Assembly (NCBI RefSeq): GCF_000023905.1
Contig: NC_013192.1
Span: 1 to 64,000 of the forward strand
DNA from: Leptotrichia buccalis C-1013-b
GTDB lineage: Bacteria > Fusobacteriota > Fusobacteriia > Fusobacteriales > Leptotrichiaceae
Reading direction: 5' to 3'
DNA length: 64,000 nt
The notes under the pieces are model-generated. The model was not told the DNA's origin. It saw only the letters and a list, made by a program, of their open reading frames with translations, and made no database searches. Made by a program: the position numbers and the translations under genes. This document shows positions 54,478-63,206 of this stretch, piece after piece; position 1 is the first letter of the stretch; the number at the start of each line of letters is the position of its first letter.

Positions 54478-55206
54478 CTAATCTTTATTACTTTTTGTAA
54501 TTTTTCTATTTTTTATAAACAGATAAATAATTTCCATAAGCAACATTACACTCCAAAACATCAAATAGAATGCTCTGTCTTTTTTATAATTTATTTCCAA
54601 TTTCTTGCTTAATTCTGAATTTAAAGAAATATTTTCATCTAAATCTCCTGTTTTATCTAATTGATATTGATATAAGATTTCTTTTTTACTCCCAAATTTA
54701 TCAACAAAGTACTCAGCATCCTGTAATTTTATTTCTTTTAAACCTAATCTTTTTTCTAAAGTTTTCTCATCTAAGTTATATTCAATTTTATTGTCGTTAA
54801 TGAAAAAATATGTTTCTGGTTTGACACCATATTTTCCTTCGTAAGAATCTGTTTCTTCTATATAACCAACCCAAGTATTATTAATTTTAGCTAATCCATT
54901 TAAATACAAAATCAAATCTTCAAGCTTCGTCTTATCAACAAGTTTATAAACTTCATGCTCTAAATCCGAACTCAAAGTTCTTTTTATCAAAAAATTTTTT
55001 GATATTTTAATCTCACTGTTACGGTTAACTGTGTCATAAGGAAAACGAAGATACCTAACAAATAATAATGATAAAATCGTAAATGCAATAAGAAAATTAA
55101 ACTTTCGTTTTGAAACAAAAAACCAGAAAGTTAATAAAATTAATACTGGAATTATAAAAGGTGATAACAAGGCAAATCCCCAAATTATATTTGTATCTGT
55201 AAGCAT
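54478..55206 (-). CDS. membrane protein, function unknown
   Basis: 242 residues. Two N-terminal helices (about 8-31 and 37-53) and one near the C-terminus (about 213-232) frame a soluble, charged domain (about 65-205) with the pattern TWVGYIEETDSYEGKYGVKPETYFF. No known family. It lies upstream of the triplicated membrane genes on the same strand with a short gap, and downstream of the MerR gene, so the five may form one operon. Confidence 0.6.
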   Translation of the reverse strand: MLTDTNIIWGFALLSPFIIPVLILLTFWFFVSKRKFNFLIAFTILSLLFVRYLRFPYDTVNRNSEIKISKNFLIKRTLSSDLEHEVYKLVDKTKLEDLILYLNGLAKINNTWVGYIEETDSYEGKYGVKPETYFFINDNKIEYNLDEKTLEKRLGLKEIKLQDAEYFVDKFGSKKEILYQYQLDKTGDLDENISLNSELSKKLEINYKKDRAFYLMFWSVMLLMEIIYLFIKNRKITKSNKD

Positions 55207-55241
55207 ATTTACTCCTAAATTTCTATATATTTATGACCCTT

Positions 55242-55631
55242 TTATTTTTCAGAAATACTTTTTAAAAAACTCTCATAAATCTCAAGTTTATCATCAAGAT
55301 TTTGTAAATATTTTTGCCACTTTTCAATTTCTATGTTTACATATTTTTTATGATTTGTCAAAATTTTTATTCTTTCTTTTATCGTTCCGTTCCCTTCATA
55401 TCGTAAATCTGAATATTTCTTAATTTCACTCAATTTCATTCCCATATCTTTTAATCTTTTTAACATTTTTATCCATTCAATGTCAGTTTCATCGTATATT
55501 CTTCTATTCTTTTCGTCTCTTTTTACACGAAACAGTTCCTTTTTTTCATAAAATCTTATTGTATATGGTGTTAAGCCTGTTTTTTCTGAAAATTCCTTTA
55601 TTTGCATTATTTTTTGTTCATTCTTTTTCAT
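55242..55631 (-). CDS. MerR-family transcriptional regulator
   Basis: 129 residues from the ATG with AGGAG upstream; a TTG six codons earlier overlaps that site. The N-terminal MerR helix-turn-helix reads MQIKEFSEKTGLTPYTIRFYEKKELF (about 9-34), followed by the wing RDEKNRRIYDETDIEWIKML. The second half is a coiled coil (EIEKWQKYLQNLDDKLEIY). It lacks clustered cysteines, so it is not a classic metal sensor. It is divergent from the SDR gene, which it probably regulates. Confidence 0.88.
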   Translation of the reverse strand: MKKNEQKIMQIKEFSEKTGLTPYTIRFYEKKELFRVKRDEKNRRIYDETDIEWIKMLKRLKDMGMKLSEIKKYSDLRYEGNGTIKERIKILTNHKKYVNIEIEKWQKYLQNLDDKLEIYESFLKSISEK

Positions 55632-55656
55632 TTTATTTTCTCCTTTCAAAAAACTC

Positions 55657-55687
55657 TTGACTTATACTATACTCTAACTGCTATCCT
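55657..55687 (+). promoter_or_regulatory. MerR-type promoter of the SDR gene
   Basis: TTGACT (55657-55662) and TATCCT (55682-55687) are separated by 19 bp. That is the over-long spacer typical of promoters activated by MerR regulators through DNA distortion. The spacer ACTATACTCTAACTGC region could hold the operator. It lies in the short gap between the divergent MerR and SDR genes. Confidence 0.5.
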
Positions 55688-55717
55688 TTATTTATCAAAT
55701 TTATGGAGGTAATAACT

Positions 55718-56497
55718 ATGAAAACCAAATATACTGTTATAACAGGAGCAAGTTCGGGAATAGGTAGAGCTGTGGCTCTAAAATTTGCAGAAAGAAATAA
55801 AAATCTTATTCTGATTGCACGAAGAAAGAATTTACTAAAAGACTTAAAAAGCGACATTTTGAAGAAAAATCCTAATTTGGACATTCTTGTAATAGATTTT
55901 GACTTAACAGATGTCGGTAAAATCCCTGAACTATATTCAAAATTAAAAAATTATCACATTGAAACTTTAATAAACAATGCAGGTTTTGGAATGTATGGCG
56001 ATGTAAAAGAGCAGCCTTTAAATAAAATTTCAGATATGCTTCATATCAATGTAGAGGCATTAACTTTGCTATCTTCTTTATACGTCCAAGATTACTACAA
56101 CGAAAAAGGATCTCAATTAATCAATATCTCCTCAGCAGGAGGCTACACAATCGTTCCGAACGGAATTGTCTACTGTGCCACAAAATTTTACGTAAACGCC
56201 TTCACAGAAGGACTTGCGCTAGAATTAAAGCAAAACAACGCACAATTAAAAGCAAAAATCCTAGCACCCGCCGCAACCAAAACTAACTTTGGAAATGTAG
56301 CAACTGGTAAAACTGATTTTGATTATGATAAATCTTATCCAAACTATCATACATCCGAAGAAATGGCAAATTTTCTCATTCAACTTTACGAAAGCGACAA
56401 AACTGTCGGTTACATCAGCCGTGAAACTTTTGAATTTAACTTATCTGATGGATTTTTTCAAAATGCATTTAGTTCTAAAAATAATGTGAAATTTTAA
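55718..56497 (+). CDS. short-chain dehydrogenase/reductase
   Basis: 259 residues from the ATG that follows GGAGGT; an ATG five codons earlier contains that site. Rossmann-fold SDR: cofactor motif TGASSGIGRA (about 9-18), a basic stretch ARRKN that favours NADP, NNAGFGMYG (about 87-95), the catalytic Ser region INISSAG and YCATK (about 151-155). It is the DltE/YqjQ-like classical SDR type. Substrate unknown. Divergent MerR gene upstream; ISLre2 copy 2 begins 9 bp after the stop. Confidence 0.92.
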   Translation: MKTKYTVITGASSGIGRAVALKFAERNKNLILIARRKNLLKDLKSDILKKNPNLDILVIDFDLTDVGKIPELYSKLKNYHIETLINNAGFGMYGDVKEQPLNKISDMLHINVEALTLLSSLYVQDYYNEKGSQLINISSAGGYTIVPNGIVYCATKFYVNAFTEGLALELKQNNAQLKAKILAPAATKTNFGNVATGKTDFDYDKSYPNYHTSEEMANFLIQLYESDKTVGYISRETFEFNLSDGFFQNAFSSKNNVKF

Positions 56498-56506
56498 ATA
56501 TTAGTT

Positions 56507-58025
56507 GACAGAGTAAAAAAAAATAGGGGCAAATAAATTTAATTAAATTTCAAATTAACAAAAAAGAGGAAACCAGTTACAATATAATCGCCAATCCTAT
56601 TGAAAGGTGGTTTCCTCTATGATTAGAATATCAAATTTTTTTTCACTTGTAAAGACTTTTTTTAAAAATATTTTTTCCTTCAGACTTCCGTTTGAGCAGC
56701 AGTTTAAGCTGTTTGTCACAAAAGCTTTTGAAATGCTGTTTAGAGTTTATGTCAAAAGAGTTGATGATCACTTCTTTCATTCCAACGAAAGAAAAGATAA
56801 GTTTAAAAGCAAAGGATTTGTTAAAAGAACTGTTACTACTGCCTTCGGGGATGTAACTTTTGAACGTCGAAAATATGTAAACAAAAAAACAGGCATTCAC
56901 TATTACATTGATGAAAAAATTGGACTTAAGCGGTATAGACGGCTTTCTGAGGAGATGATTTTTACTATACTTTTTGAATATCAGTATACTACAGCTTCAT
57001 TTCTTGCAAAAACTTACGGTGTTTCAAGGGCTACCGTGTATAATCTTGTCAATTCTTTTCAAATGCCGAAACTTGATATTGAAAGATTTGAAAGAGACGA
57101 CAATTCGCCAGTATATATGGAGATTGATGAAGATCATATGAAGTGTAGAAGAAGTAAAAATACATATATGAGGATGGTTGTAATACATCGTGGAATTGAG
57201 GAAATCTGCACAGACAGGAACAAACTCATTGACAAGCACACAATAATGTTTCCTACATCCGTATCGCTTGAGGAAGTGTCGGAGTATGTACTTAACTATC
57301 TTGAAAAAAGATACAATATGGACAAAAAGAAACTAATTGTGAACTCTGATGGAGGAATATGGATAGACAGCTTTGTAAGAGAACTTGGAATTTACAAGCC
57401 AATACACATTTATGACAAGTTCCATTTAGTAAAAGCCATAGCTGAAATTTCTAAAAGGGACAAGGAAATATCAAAAAATCTTTACAAATGGCTAAAGGGA
57501 GGCGATTTTAAAGAACTTGAAAACTTTTATGAAAATTTCAAGGAAAAGGAGAATGTAAGTCAGAGAAGAAAAGACTATACGAAGATGCTGTTTAACCAAT
57601 ATGAGAAGATAAGAAGAATATATACGGAGGAAGACTACATAGGCTCAAGGACGGAAGCCCTAGTGTCCCACGAATGCTCAAGATTTCTATCAAGTAGGCC
57701 AAAAGCATTTTCAAGAAGAAAGATAAAGGCAAGAGCGTTATACCACACTTTCTTTGCAAACTATGGAAAAAACAGGGAAAAGGCGTATGAATTGTACTTT
57801 AGCGGCAAAAGAACGAGTTCACTAGAAAAGGCAATAGAGATGGAATGCTTGACAGAAATTGTTAATGAAACAGGAAAAAGCACAAATCTGCCATATTTGA
57901 GAGGAGGAGAATGTACGCTTAGGGAAGTTTTGAAAGAAGTATCACAAAGTAAAATATTTTAAAAAAAGCAGTCAAAAAAGTTTGTTGTGGTATTTAATGA
58001 CTGCCCCTATTTTTTTTACTCTGTC
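56507..58025 (+). mobile_element. ISLre2-family insertion sequence, copy 2 (1519 bp, intact)
   Basis: Terminal inverted repeats at 56507-56531 (GACAGAGTAAAAAAAAATAG...) and 58002-58025 differ only by one A in the A-run. It has the same orientation as copy 1 and encloses an intact transposase. No clear target duplication. Confidence 0.93.
56619..57962 (+). CDS. ISLre2-family transposase (UPF0236 type)
   Basis: 447 residues from the ATG (GAAAGGTGG upstream). Landmarks are KSKGFVKRTVTTAFGDVTFERRKY (about 68-91), YGVSRATVYNLV (about 136-147), the catalytic-type YMEIDEDHMKCRRSK (about 164-178), VNSDGGIWIDSF (about 243-254) and SHECSRFLSSRPKAFSRRKIKARAL (about 346-370). It mediates movement of its own element. 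The intact C-terminus (LPYLRGGECTLREVLKEV) shows what copy 1 lost. Confidence 0.93.
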   Translation: MIRISNFFSLVKTFFKNIFSFRLPFEQQFKLFVTKAFEMLFRVYVKRVDDHFFHSNERKDKFKSKGFVKRTVTTAFGDVTFERRKYVNKKTGIHYYIDEKIGLKRYRRLSEEMIFTILFEYQYTTASFLAKTYGVSRATVYNLVNSFQMPKLDIERFERDDNSPVYMEIDEDHMKCRRSKNTYMRMVVIHRGIEEICTDRNKLIDKHTIMFPTSVSLEEVSEYVLNYLEKRYNMDKKKLIVNSDGGIWIDSFVRELGIYKPIHIYDKFHLVKAIAEISKRDKEISKNLYKWLKGGDFKELENFYENFKEKENVSQRRKDYTKMLFNQYEKIRRIYTEEDYIGSRTEALVSHECSRFLSSRPKAFSRRKIKARALYHTFFANYGKNREKAYELYFSGKRTSSLEKAIEMECLTEIVNETGKSTNLPYLRGGECTLREVLKEVSQSKIF

Positions 58026-58162
58026 TTTTTTTGTAAAAAAATTGAAAAAAGGATACGTCTATGATACAATTTTTGTATAAAATATCGAAGAGAAATCTTA
58101 ATGATAAATTTCTAAAGAAATAATTAAAAATAATACTCAAAATCAAAAGGAGGTGTAATTTT

Positions 58163-59025
58163 ATGAAATATAATTTAGCATTCAAATACAGAATTTATCC
58201 AAATAAAGAGCAGGAATTATTGATAAACAAGACTTTTGGATGTGTTCGTTTTGTTTACAATACAATTTTGTACACTGCGAATAAAATTTATGAAGAAACT
58301 GGGGAAAATAAAATAATTACACCTGCCAGATTGAAAAGTGAAAACCAATTTTTGAAAGAAGTAGACAGTCTGGCACTTTCAAATGCTCAATTGAATGTAA
58401 AACGATCGTTTACGAATTTCTTTCAGAAGAGAGCAAAGTTTCCAAGGTTCAAATCTAAAAAGAATAATATTAAAAGTTACACGACAAATTGTGTGAATAA
58501 CTCAATACGAATTGAGGAAAACAAATATTTGGTTTTGCCAAAATTGAAAAGAGTAAAATTGAAATATCATAGAGAAATACCGGGGAATTACAGGATAAAG
58601 TTGGTAACATTGACAAATAGTAATGGAAATTACTATGTTTCTGTTTTGACAGAATTTGAAAAAGAAATTCAAAAAAATCCAAGTAATGATAAAGTGATTG
58701 GACTTGATTTTTCAATGTCTGAATTATTTATCAGTTCTGAAAACCAAAGGGCTGATTATCCAAGATATTTTAGGATGTTGGAGAAAAAATTGAAAAAATT
58801 ACAAAAATCATTATCAAGAAAAGTGAGATTTTCTAAAAATTGGTATAAACAAAAAATCAAAATATCAAAATTGCATGAATATATCAAAAATTGTCGAAGA
58901 GATTTTCTACATAAATTATCGAAAAAATTGTCTGAAGCGTATAATGCTGTGGAATTGAAATTGATAGAGATTACAATGCGGCATTGAATATAAAAAACAT
59001 TGGAAAAGAAATGTTGAAATATTAG
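58163..59025 (+). pseudogene. TnpB (RNA-guided endonuclease family) with internal deletion
   Basis: The open frame (58163-58987) begins KYNLAFKYRIYPNKEQELLINKTFGCVRFVYN, the TnpB N-terminus, and keeps RuvC motif I (VIGLDFSMSELF, about 177-188). After SEAYNAVELKLI the sequence jumps to the last RuvC segment, DRDYNAALNIKNIGKEMLKY, readable in another frame (58963-59025). The segment holding RuvC motif II and the CxxC zinc finger is deleted. The product cannot be an active nuclease. GGAGG precedes the ATG. Confidence 0.85.
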
Positions 59026-59136
59026 GAAATAAAAAAACAGGGTAGGAACTACTCAAAGAGCTTGGTAAATATATTTGGCTAACAAAAGCAGATACTTCCC
59101 AAGAAACTCCCGCTTCTAAAAACGGGAGTAGTTCAC
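59026..59136 (+). ncRNA. IS605-type right end / omega-RNA-like structure of the TnpB element
   Basis: The element's right end ends in the hairpin ACTCCCG / CGGGAGT (59106-59129) and the terminus AGTTCAC near 59136. GAACTACTC (59046-59054) can also pair with GAGTAGTTC (59126-59134), giving the competing folds typical of TnpB-associated RNAs. In intact systems the RNA's guide is the flank just beyond the right end, here TTTTAGAATTAATTTAATAT (59137-59156), which overlaps the cobS 3' end. Whether this remnant is transcribed is unknown. The left end was not located. Confidence 0.5.
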
Positions 59137-59144
59137 TTTTAGAA

Positions 59145-59873
59145 TTAATTTAATATTATTCCAGCAAATAAAACTAATAATGCTGTAAGTTCCAAAGAAG
59201 CTCCCATAGTGTCTCCTGTTATCCCTCCAATTTTTCTCTTTACATTTTGCATAAACCAAAGTATAAATATTATTGCCAGAAGTAATATTGTCAGACCTTT
59301 TATTTTCATAATTCCAAAGGACAATACTGCTACTATTATGATAGAAATAATAGCTTCTTTTTTCCCATTCTGGTCGATAATTCCATTACTCATTCCATCT
59401 TTTCTTGCATATTCTCCAAATCCTGCATTCATTGATGTTGACAATCTTGAAATTATTGGATAAAGAAGCAAATATCCAGATTTAACTTGAGAAAGAAACA
59501 CAAACTTTGCTATAAAATATAATATAAGTATTACCGTTCCATTTGTACCAATCCTTGAATCCTTCATTATTTCAAGCATTTTTTCCTTTTTCGCATAACT
59601 GAAAAGTCCATCCGCAGTATCTGCCAGCCCATCAATATGAATAAGCCCTGTTATCAAAATTTCCGCTATTATTAAAGCTATTGCAATAATTTGCCTATTT
59701 CCCGTAATCTTTCCTGCCAAAAAATTTACAGCAAAAAGAAAAACTCCTATTATTGCTCCAACTAGTGGAAAATATTTTACTGATTTTCCCAGTTTTTCTT
59801 CATCATATTCCATATTTACAGGAATTGGCAGTCTTGTCATAAATTGCATCAAAATTATAAATTCTTTTATCAT
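59145..59873 (-). CDS. cobS: adenosylcobinamide-GDP ribazoletransferase
   Basis: 242 residues, several membrane helices. CobS joins the lower ligand nucleotide to adenosylcobinamide-GDP, the last assembly step of cobalamin. Landmarks are FMTRLPIPVNM (about 12-22), the metal-binding HIDGLADTADGLF (about 78-90), KEKMLEIMKDSRIGTNGT (about 95-112) and the closing GGITGDTMGASLELTALLVL (about 216-235). AAAAAAGGAAAAG precedes the start. It stands away from cbiP-cbiB-cobD, beyond the ISLre2 and TnpB elements. Confidence 0.95.
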   Translation of the reverse strand: MIKEFIILMQFMTRLPIPVNMEYDEEKLGKSVKYFPLVGAIIGVFLFAVNFLAGKITGNRQIIAIALIIAEILITGLIHIDGLADTADGLFSYAKKEKMLEIMKDSRIGTNGTVILILYFIAKFVFLSQVKSGYLLLYPIISRLSTSMNAGFGEYARKDGMSNGIIDQNGKKEAIISIIIVAVLSFGIMKIKGLTILLLAIIFILWFMQNVKRKIGGITGDTMGASLELTALLVLFAGIILN

Positions 59874-60162
59874 ATTTCTTTTCCTTTTTTTTCTTAAAAT
59901 ATAGTTTCATAGTAATGCCACTTTAAAATCAAGCTCAAAGATTATGGCAATCTGATGAAATCTAGATTTATTTAATTTTTTATCATATTTTAGCATAAAT
60001 TTAAAAAAATTTACAAAAAAATTGAAATTAAATAAAAAATAATGAAGCAAAATAATAAAAATCCTACTTCATTATATATTTTACTGTTTTAAAATTAAAT
60101 TGATAAAATTGAATAATCTCAACTCTTTAATTTAAATTCAAACAAGTTTTTCTAGTTTTATC

Positions 60163-60678
60163 CTATACTAGCTCTTTTATTACTTCCAATGCTTTTTCAT
60201 AATCTGGATGTTCTCCAATTTCAGGAACATATTCCACATATCTTATGATTCCATCTTTATCCACAATAACTGTTCCACGTGATAATAATCTCAGTTCCTT
60301 TATTACAAATCCATATTTTGTCCCAAAATCCAGCTCTTTATGGTCTGAAGTTGTCAAAGCATTTTTAATTCCTTTATCTGCGCAATATCTTCCAAGTGCA
60401 AACGGCAAGTCAACTGAAATACTTAATAATTGCACATCATCTCCAAAATTTGCCGCTTCCTGATTAAATCTTGACAGTTGTAATGCACACACACCTGTAT
60501 CTACTGATGGAAATACCGCAATTACAACAACTTTTCCTTTATAGTCGCTTAATTTTACTTCTTTCAGCTCTGCGGACAAAACTGTAAAATCAGGTGCTAC
60601 ATCTCCTGCTTTCACTTCGTTTCCTACAAGAGTTACAGGATTTCCTTTAAATGTTACTTTATTTTTTATTTCTGACAT
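60163..60678 (-). CDS. tpx: thiol peroxidase (Tpx, peroxiredoxin)
   Basis: 171 residues from the ATG after AAAAGGAGATG; an upstream ATG nine codons earlier overlaps the ribosome-binding site. Tpx reduces hydrogen and organic peroxides. The peroxidatic Cys is in SVDTGVC (Cys 64). The resolving Cys is in LGRYC (Cys 99), 35 residues later as in the family. The KVTFKGNPVTLVG start is typical. Single gene; it fits an anaerobe needing peroxide protection. Confidence 0.95.
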   Translation of the reverse strand: MSEIKNKVTFKGNPVTLVGNEVKAGDVAPDFTVLSAELKEVKLSDYKGKVVVIAVFPSVDTGVCALQLSRFNQEAANFGDDVQLLSISVDLPFALGRYCADKGIKNALTTSDHKELDFGTKYGFVIKELRLLSRGTVIVDKDGIIRYVEYVPEIGEHPDYEKALEVIKELV

Positions 60679-61073
60679 ATTTACATCTCCTTTTCTTTTT
60701 TGCAATTATAACATATTTAAAATTATTTGTATAGAAAAAATATTTGTATATCAAATAAAAAATAAAAATTATACGATAAAACTACTTTTACACCTATAAA
60801 ATTAAAAACTTCTTGCTAAATTTCATTCAAATAACATATGTTATATTATTTCACATATTTAAATTTATTTAAAAGTCAGAAATTTACTAATAATGTTGTA
60901 AAAAAATACATAAATGTATTAAAATTTGTATAAATTACAAGATTATTATTTTTATAGTAAAAACACTTCAAAATCGAACTTCAAAATCATAACTATTTTA
61001 CACAAATTCTAAATTATTTTTTAATAGCTTGAATATTAAAAAATTTGAAAACACATTGAACATAAACTTAAAT
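60679..61073. other. gene-free A/T-rich gap upstream of riboswitch 2
   Basis: About 395 bp with no credible ORF. A palindrome AACATATGTT lies at 60834-60843. A loose TTGAAA (61045-61050) with an A/T-rich -10-like stretch near 61069 may be the promoter for the riboswitch transcript. Nothing else is recognised. Confidence 0.5.
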
Positions 61074-61195
61074 ATTATTATGACTGATTTGAAAAAATCG
61101 AAAGATAGGGAAGTAAGTGAGATTCTTACACTGTCCCGCAACCGTGAAAAAACTGTATTTTACAGTTTTTAAGTCGGATAACTATCCATAATAAT
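61074..61195 (+). promoter_or_regulatory. cobalamin (B12) riboswitch, copy 2
   Basis: Classic B12 core: GGGAAGTAAGTGAGATTCTT (61108-61127), then ACACTGTCCCGCAACCGTGA (61128-61147), a variable stem, and AGTCGGATAACTATCC (61172-61187). The closing P1 helix pairs ATTATTATG (61074-61082) with CATAATAAT (61187-61195). A terminator at 61275-61304 and the second Nik/Opp-type operon follow, so transcription is probably stopped when adenosylcobalamin is plentiful. Confidence 0.95.
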
Positions 61196-61274
61196 TATTC
61201 ATTAATTGACTACGGCAGATGGTTAGATGAAATCCCTGAAATTATTTAGTCTTTTTTTAATATCAGTATTTTTC

Positions 61275-61304
61275 AACCGTTTGTCTTAGAGAAACGGTTT
61301 TTTT
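61275..61304 (+). terminator. riboswitch-linked intrinsic terminator, copy 2
   Basis: Perfect 8-bp stem AACCGTTT / AAACGGTT, loop GTCTTAGAG, then a T run. It lies between the B12 aptamer and the binding-protein gene. Confidence 0.88.
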
Positions 61305-61359
61305 ATTTTTTTGAAGTAATATAAAAATAATAAAAATATAAAATAGAAGGAGAGAAAAG

Positions 61360-62982
61360 ATGAAAAATTCATTCAAAACGATTATCGTCATGTTGATGAT
61401 GGGACTTATTTTTGCTTGCCAGCCAAAGCAAAAAGATGCAGCAAAAGGAAAAACAGAAAAATCTGGTAAAATTACATTGGCATTTAATCAGGAGCCTACT
61501 GGGAACTTAAATCCTCACGAATACTTGCCAAGCCAGTTTATTACACAAGATATGGTTTATGACGGTCTTGTTTCTTATGGGGAAAATGGAAAAATTAAGC
61601 CAATGCTGGCAGAATCTTGGGATATTTCCAAAGATGGAAAAACTTATACTTTTAAATTAAGAAAAAATGTAAAATTTTCAGATGGTTCAGATTTTAATGC
61701 AAAAAATGTTGTAAAAAACTTTGATACTGTCTTTTCTAAAGAAAATAAATCAAATCACTCATGGTTTGCATTTACTAATCATTTGAAATCATACAGAGCA
61801 ATTGACGACTATACATTTGAAATAGTTTTAGATACAGCTTATACTGCAACACTCTATGACTTGGCAATGATCCGTCCTATACGTTTTCTTGGAGATGCTG
61901 GATTTCCTGACAATGGAGATACTTCAAAAGGAATCAAAAAACCTATAGGAACAGGAGCTTGGGTATTAAAAGAACATAAAAACAATGAATATTCAGTTTT
62001 TGTAAGAAATGAATATTACTGGGGAGAAAAACCTGCCGCTTCAGAAGTTGTAATAAAAGCTATTCCTGATAGTGAAACACTTGCACTTCAATTTGAATCA
62101 GGTGATATTGACTTGATCTATGGAAACGGGTTAATCAGCCTAGATAGATTTGAAACATACAGACAAGATAAAAAATACACTACAGCCACTTCTGAACCAA
62201 TGTCTACAAGAATGATACTTTTAAATACTACAAGCCCTATTTTAAAAGATCTTAAGGTAAGACAGGCATTAAGTCACGCCGTAGATAAGCAAAGCATAGC
62301 AAAAAATATATTTGGTGGTATTGAAAAACCTGCTGATACGATTTTTGCACCAAATGTACCTCACACAAATGTAGAAGTTACAAAATATAATTTTGACTTG
62401 GCAAAAGCACAGGCATTGCTTGATGAGGCAGGATGGAAAAAAGGTGCTGACGGTATGAGAGAAAAAGATGGTAAAAAAATGATTCTATCTTTCCCTTACA
62501 TCAGTTCTAAAGTTACAGATAAAAATGTAGGAGAATACATTCAAGGAGAATGGAAAAAAATTGGTATCCAAGTTGACTTAAAGGCAATGGAAGAAAAAGC
62601 ATACTGGGAAAATGCAACTACAAAAAATTATGACTTAATGTCTGACTATTCATGGGGTGCCCCTTGGGATCCACACGCTTACCTGACTGCAATGGCTGAT
62701 GATTCAGTTAATGGAACAAATCCAGCTTATGCCGCACAGCTAGGCTTACCTATGAAAGCTGAGCTAGACAAAACTATCAGAGCTTTATTAATTGAACCTG
62801 ATCAAACTAAATTAAACGAAATGTATAAATACGTATTAACTACTTTACAAGAGCAGGCCGTATATATTCCAATCAGTTATCAGGCTTTACTAAGCGTTTA
62901 CAGAACAGGAGAACTGGAAGGCGTGAAATTTATGCCTGAAGAAAACAGGCTCCCTGTATGGACAACAGTAAAAGTAAAATAA
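61360..62982 (+). CDS. Nik/Opp-type substrate-binding lipoprotein, B12-regulated
   Basis: 540 residues. A lipoprotein signal ends in GLIFACQPK (Cys about 20). The family-5 pattern is strong: NQEPTGNLNPHEYLPSQFITQDMVYDGLVSYGENGKIKPMLAESWDISKDGKTYTFKLRKNVKFSDGS, GTGAWVLKEHKNNEYSVFVRNEYYWGEKPA and VRQALSHAVDKQSIAKNIF. It is closer to NikA than the first operon's protein, with MIRPIRFLGD and SDYSWGAPWDPHAYL. As it follows a cobalamin riboswitch, a cobalt or nickel chelate is the likely ligand. The permease gene starts 224 bp downstream, past a palindromic repeat. Confidence 0.9.
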   Translation: MKNSFKTIIVMLMMGLIFACQPKQKDAAKGKTEKSGKITLAFNQEPTGNLNPHEYLPSQFITQDMVYDGLVSYGENGKIKPMLAESWDISKDGKTYTFKLRKNVKFSDGSDFNAKNVVKNFDTVFSKENKSNHSWFAFTNHLKSYRAIDDYTFEIVLDTAYTATLYDLAMIRPIRFLGDAGFPDNGDTSKGIKKPIGTGAWVLKEHKNNEYSVFVRNEYYWGEKPAASEVVIKAIPDSETLALQFESGDIDLIYGNGLISLDRFETYRQDKKYTTATSEPMSTRMILLNTTSPILKDLKVRQALSHAVDKQSIAKNIFGGIEKPADTIFAPNVPHTNVEVTKYNFDLAKAQALLDEAGWKKGADGMREKDGKKMILSFPYISSKVTDKNVGEYIQGEWKKIGIQVDLKAMEEKAYWENATTKNYDLMSDYSWGAPWDPHAYLTAMADDSVNGTNPAYAAQLGLPMKAELDKTIRALLIEPDQTKLNEMYKYVLTTLQEQAVYIPISYQALLSVYRTGELEGVKFMPEENRLPVWTTVKVK

Positions 62983-63004
62983 ATTACAAATATTGAAATA
63001 ATAA

Positions 63005-63175
63005 AACCTCTTTAAAGCTGAACTCAGAAATTACAACTGCTTTAGCCATGCTAAACTACATTTTAAAAATAGAATAATTAGTTTGTTTCATAACAAGGGG
63101 TCTTGACCCCTTGCTAAAAAGAATTTATAACAAAACCATTATTTTAACAAGAAATAGTTCGATTTTAAAGAGGTT
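63005..63175. repeat. repeat with palindromic core between binding protein and permease genes
   Basis: It is bounded by a perfect 12-bp inverted repeat, AACCTCTTTAAA (63005-63016) and TTTAAAGAGGTT (63164-63175). It contains the core palindrome CAAGGGGTCTTGACCCCTTG (63094-63113). The stretch after the core (GCTAAAAAGAATTTATAACA, 63113-63132) matches the repeat at 48037-48056. Confidence 0.75.
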
Positions 63176-63206
63176 GAATATATATTCAATTTTAAGGGAT
63201 GATTTT

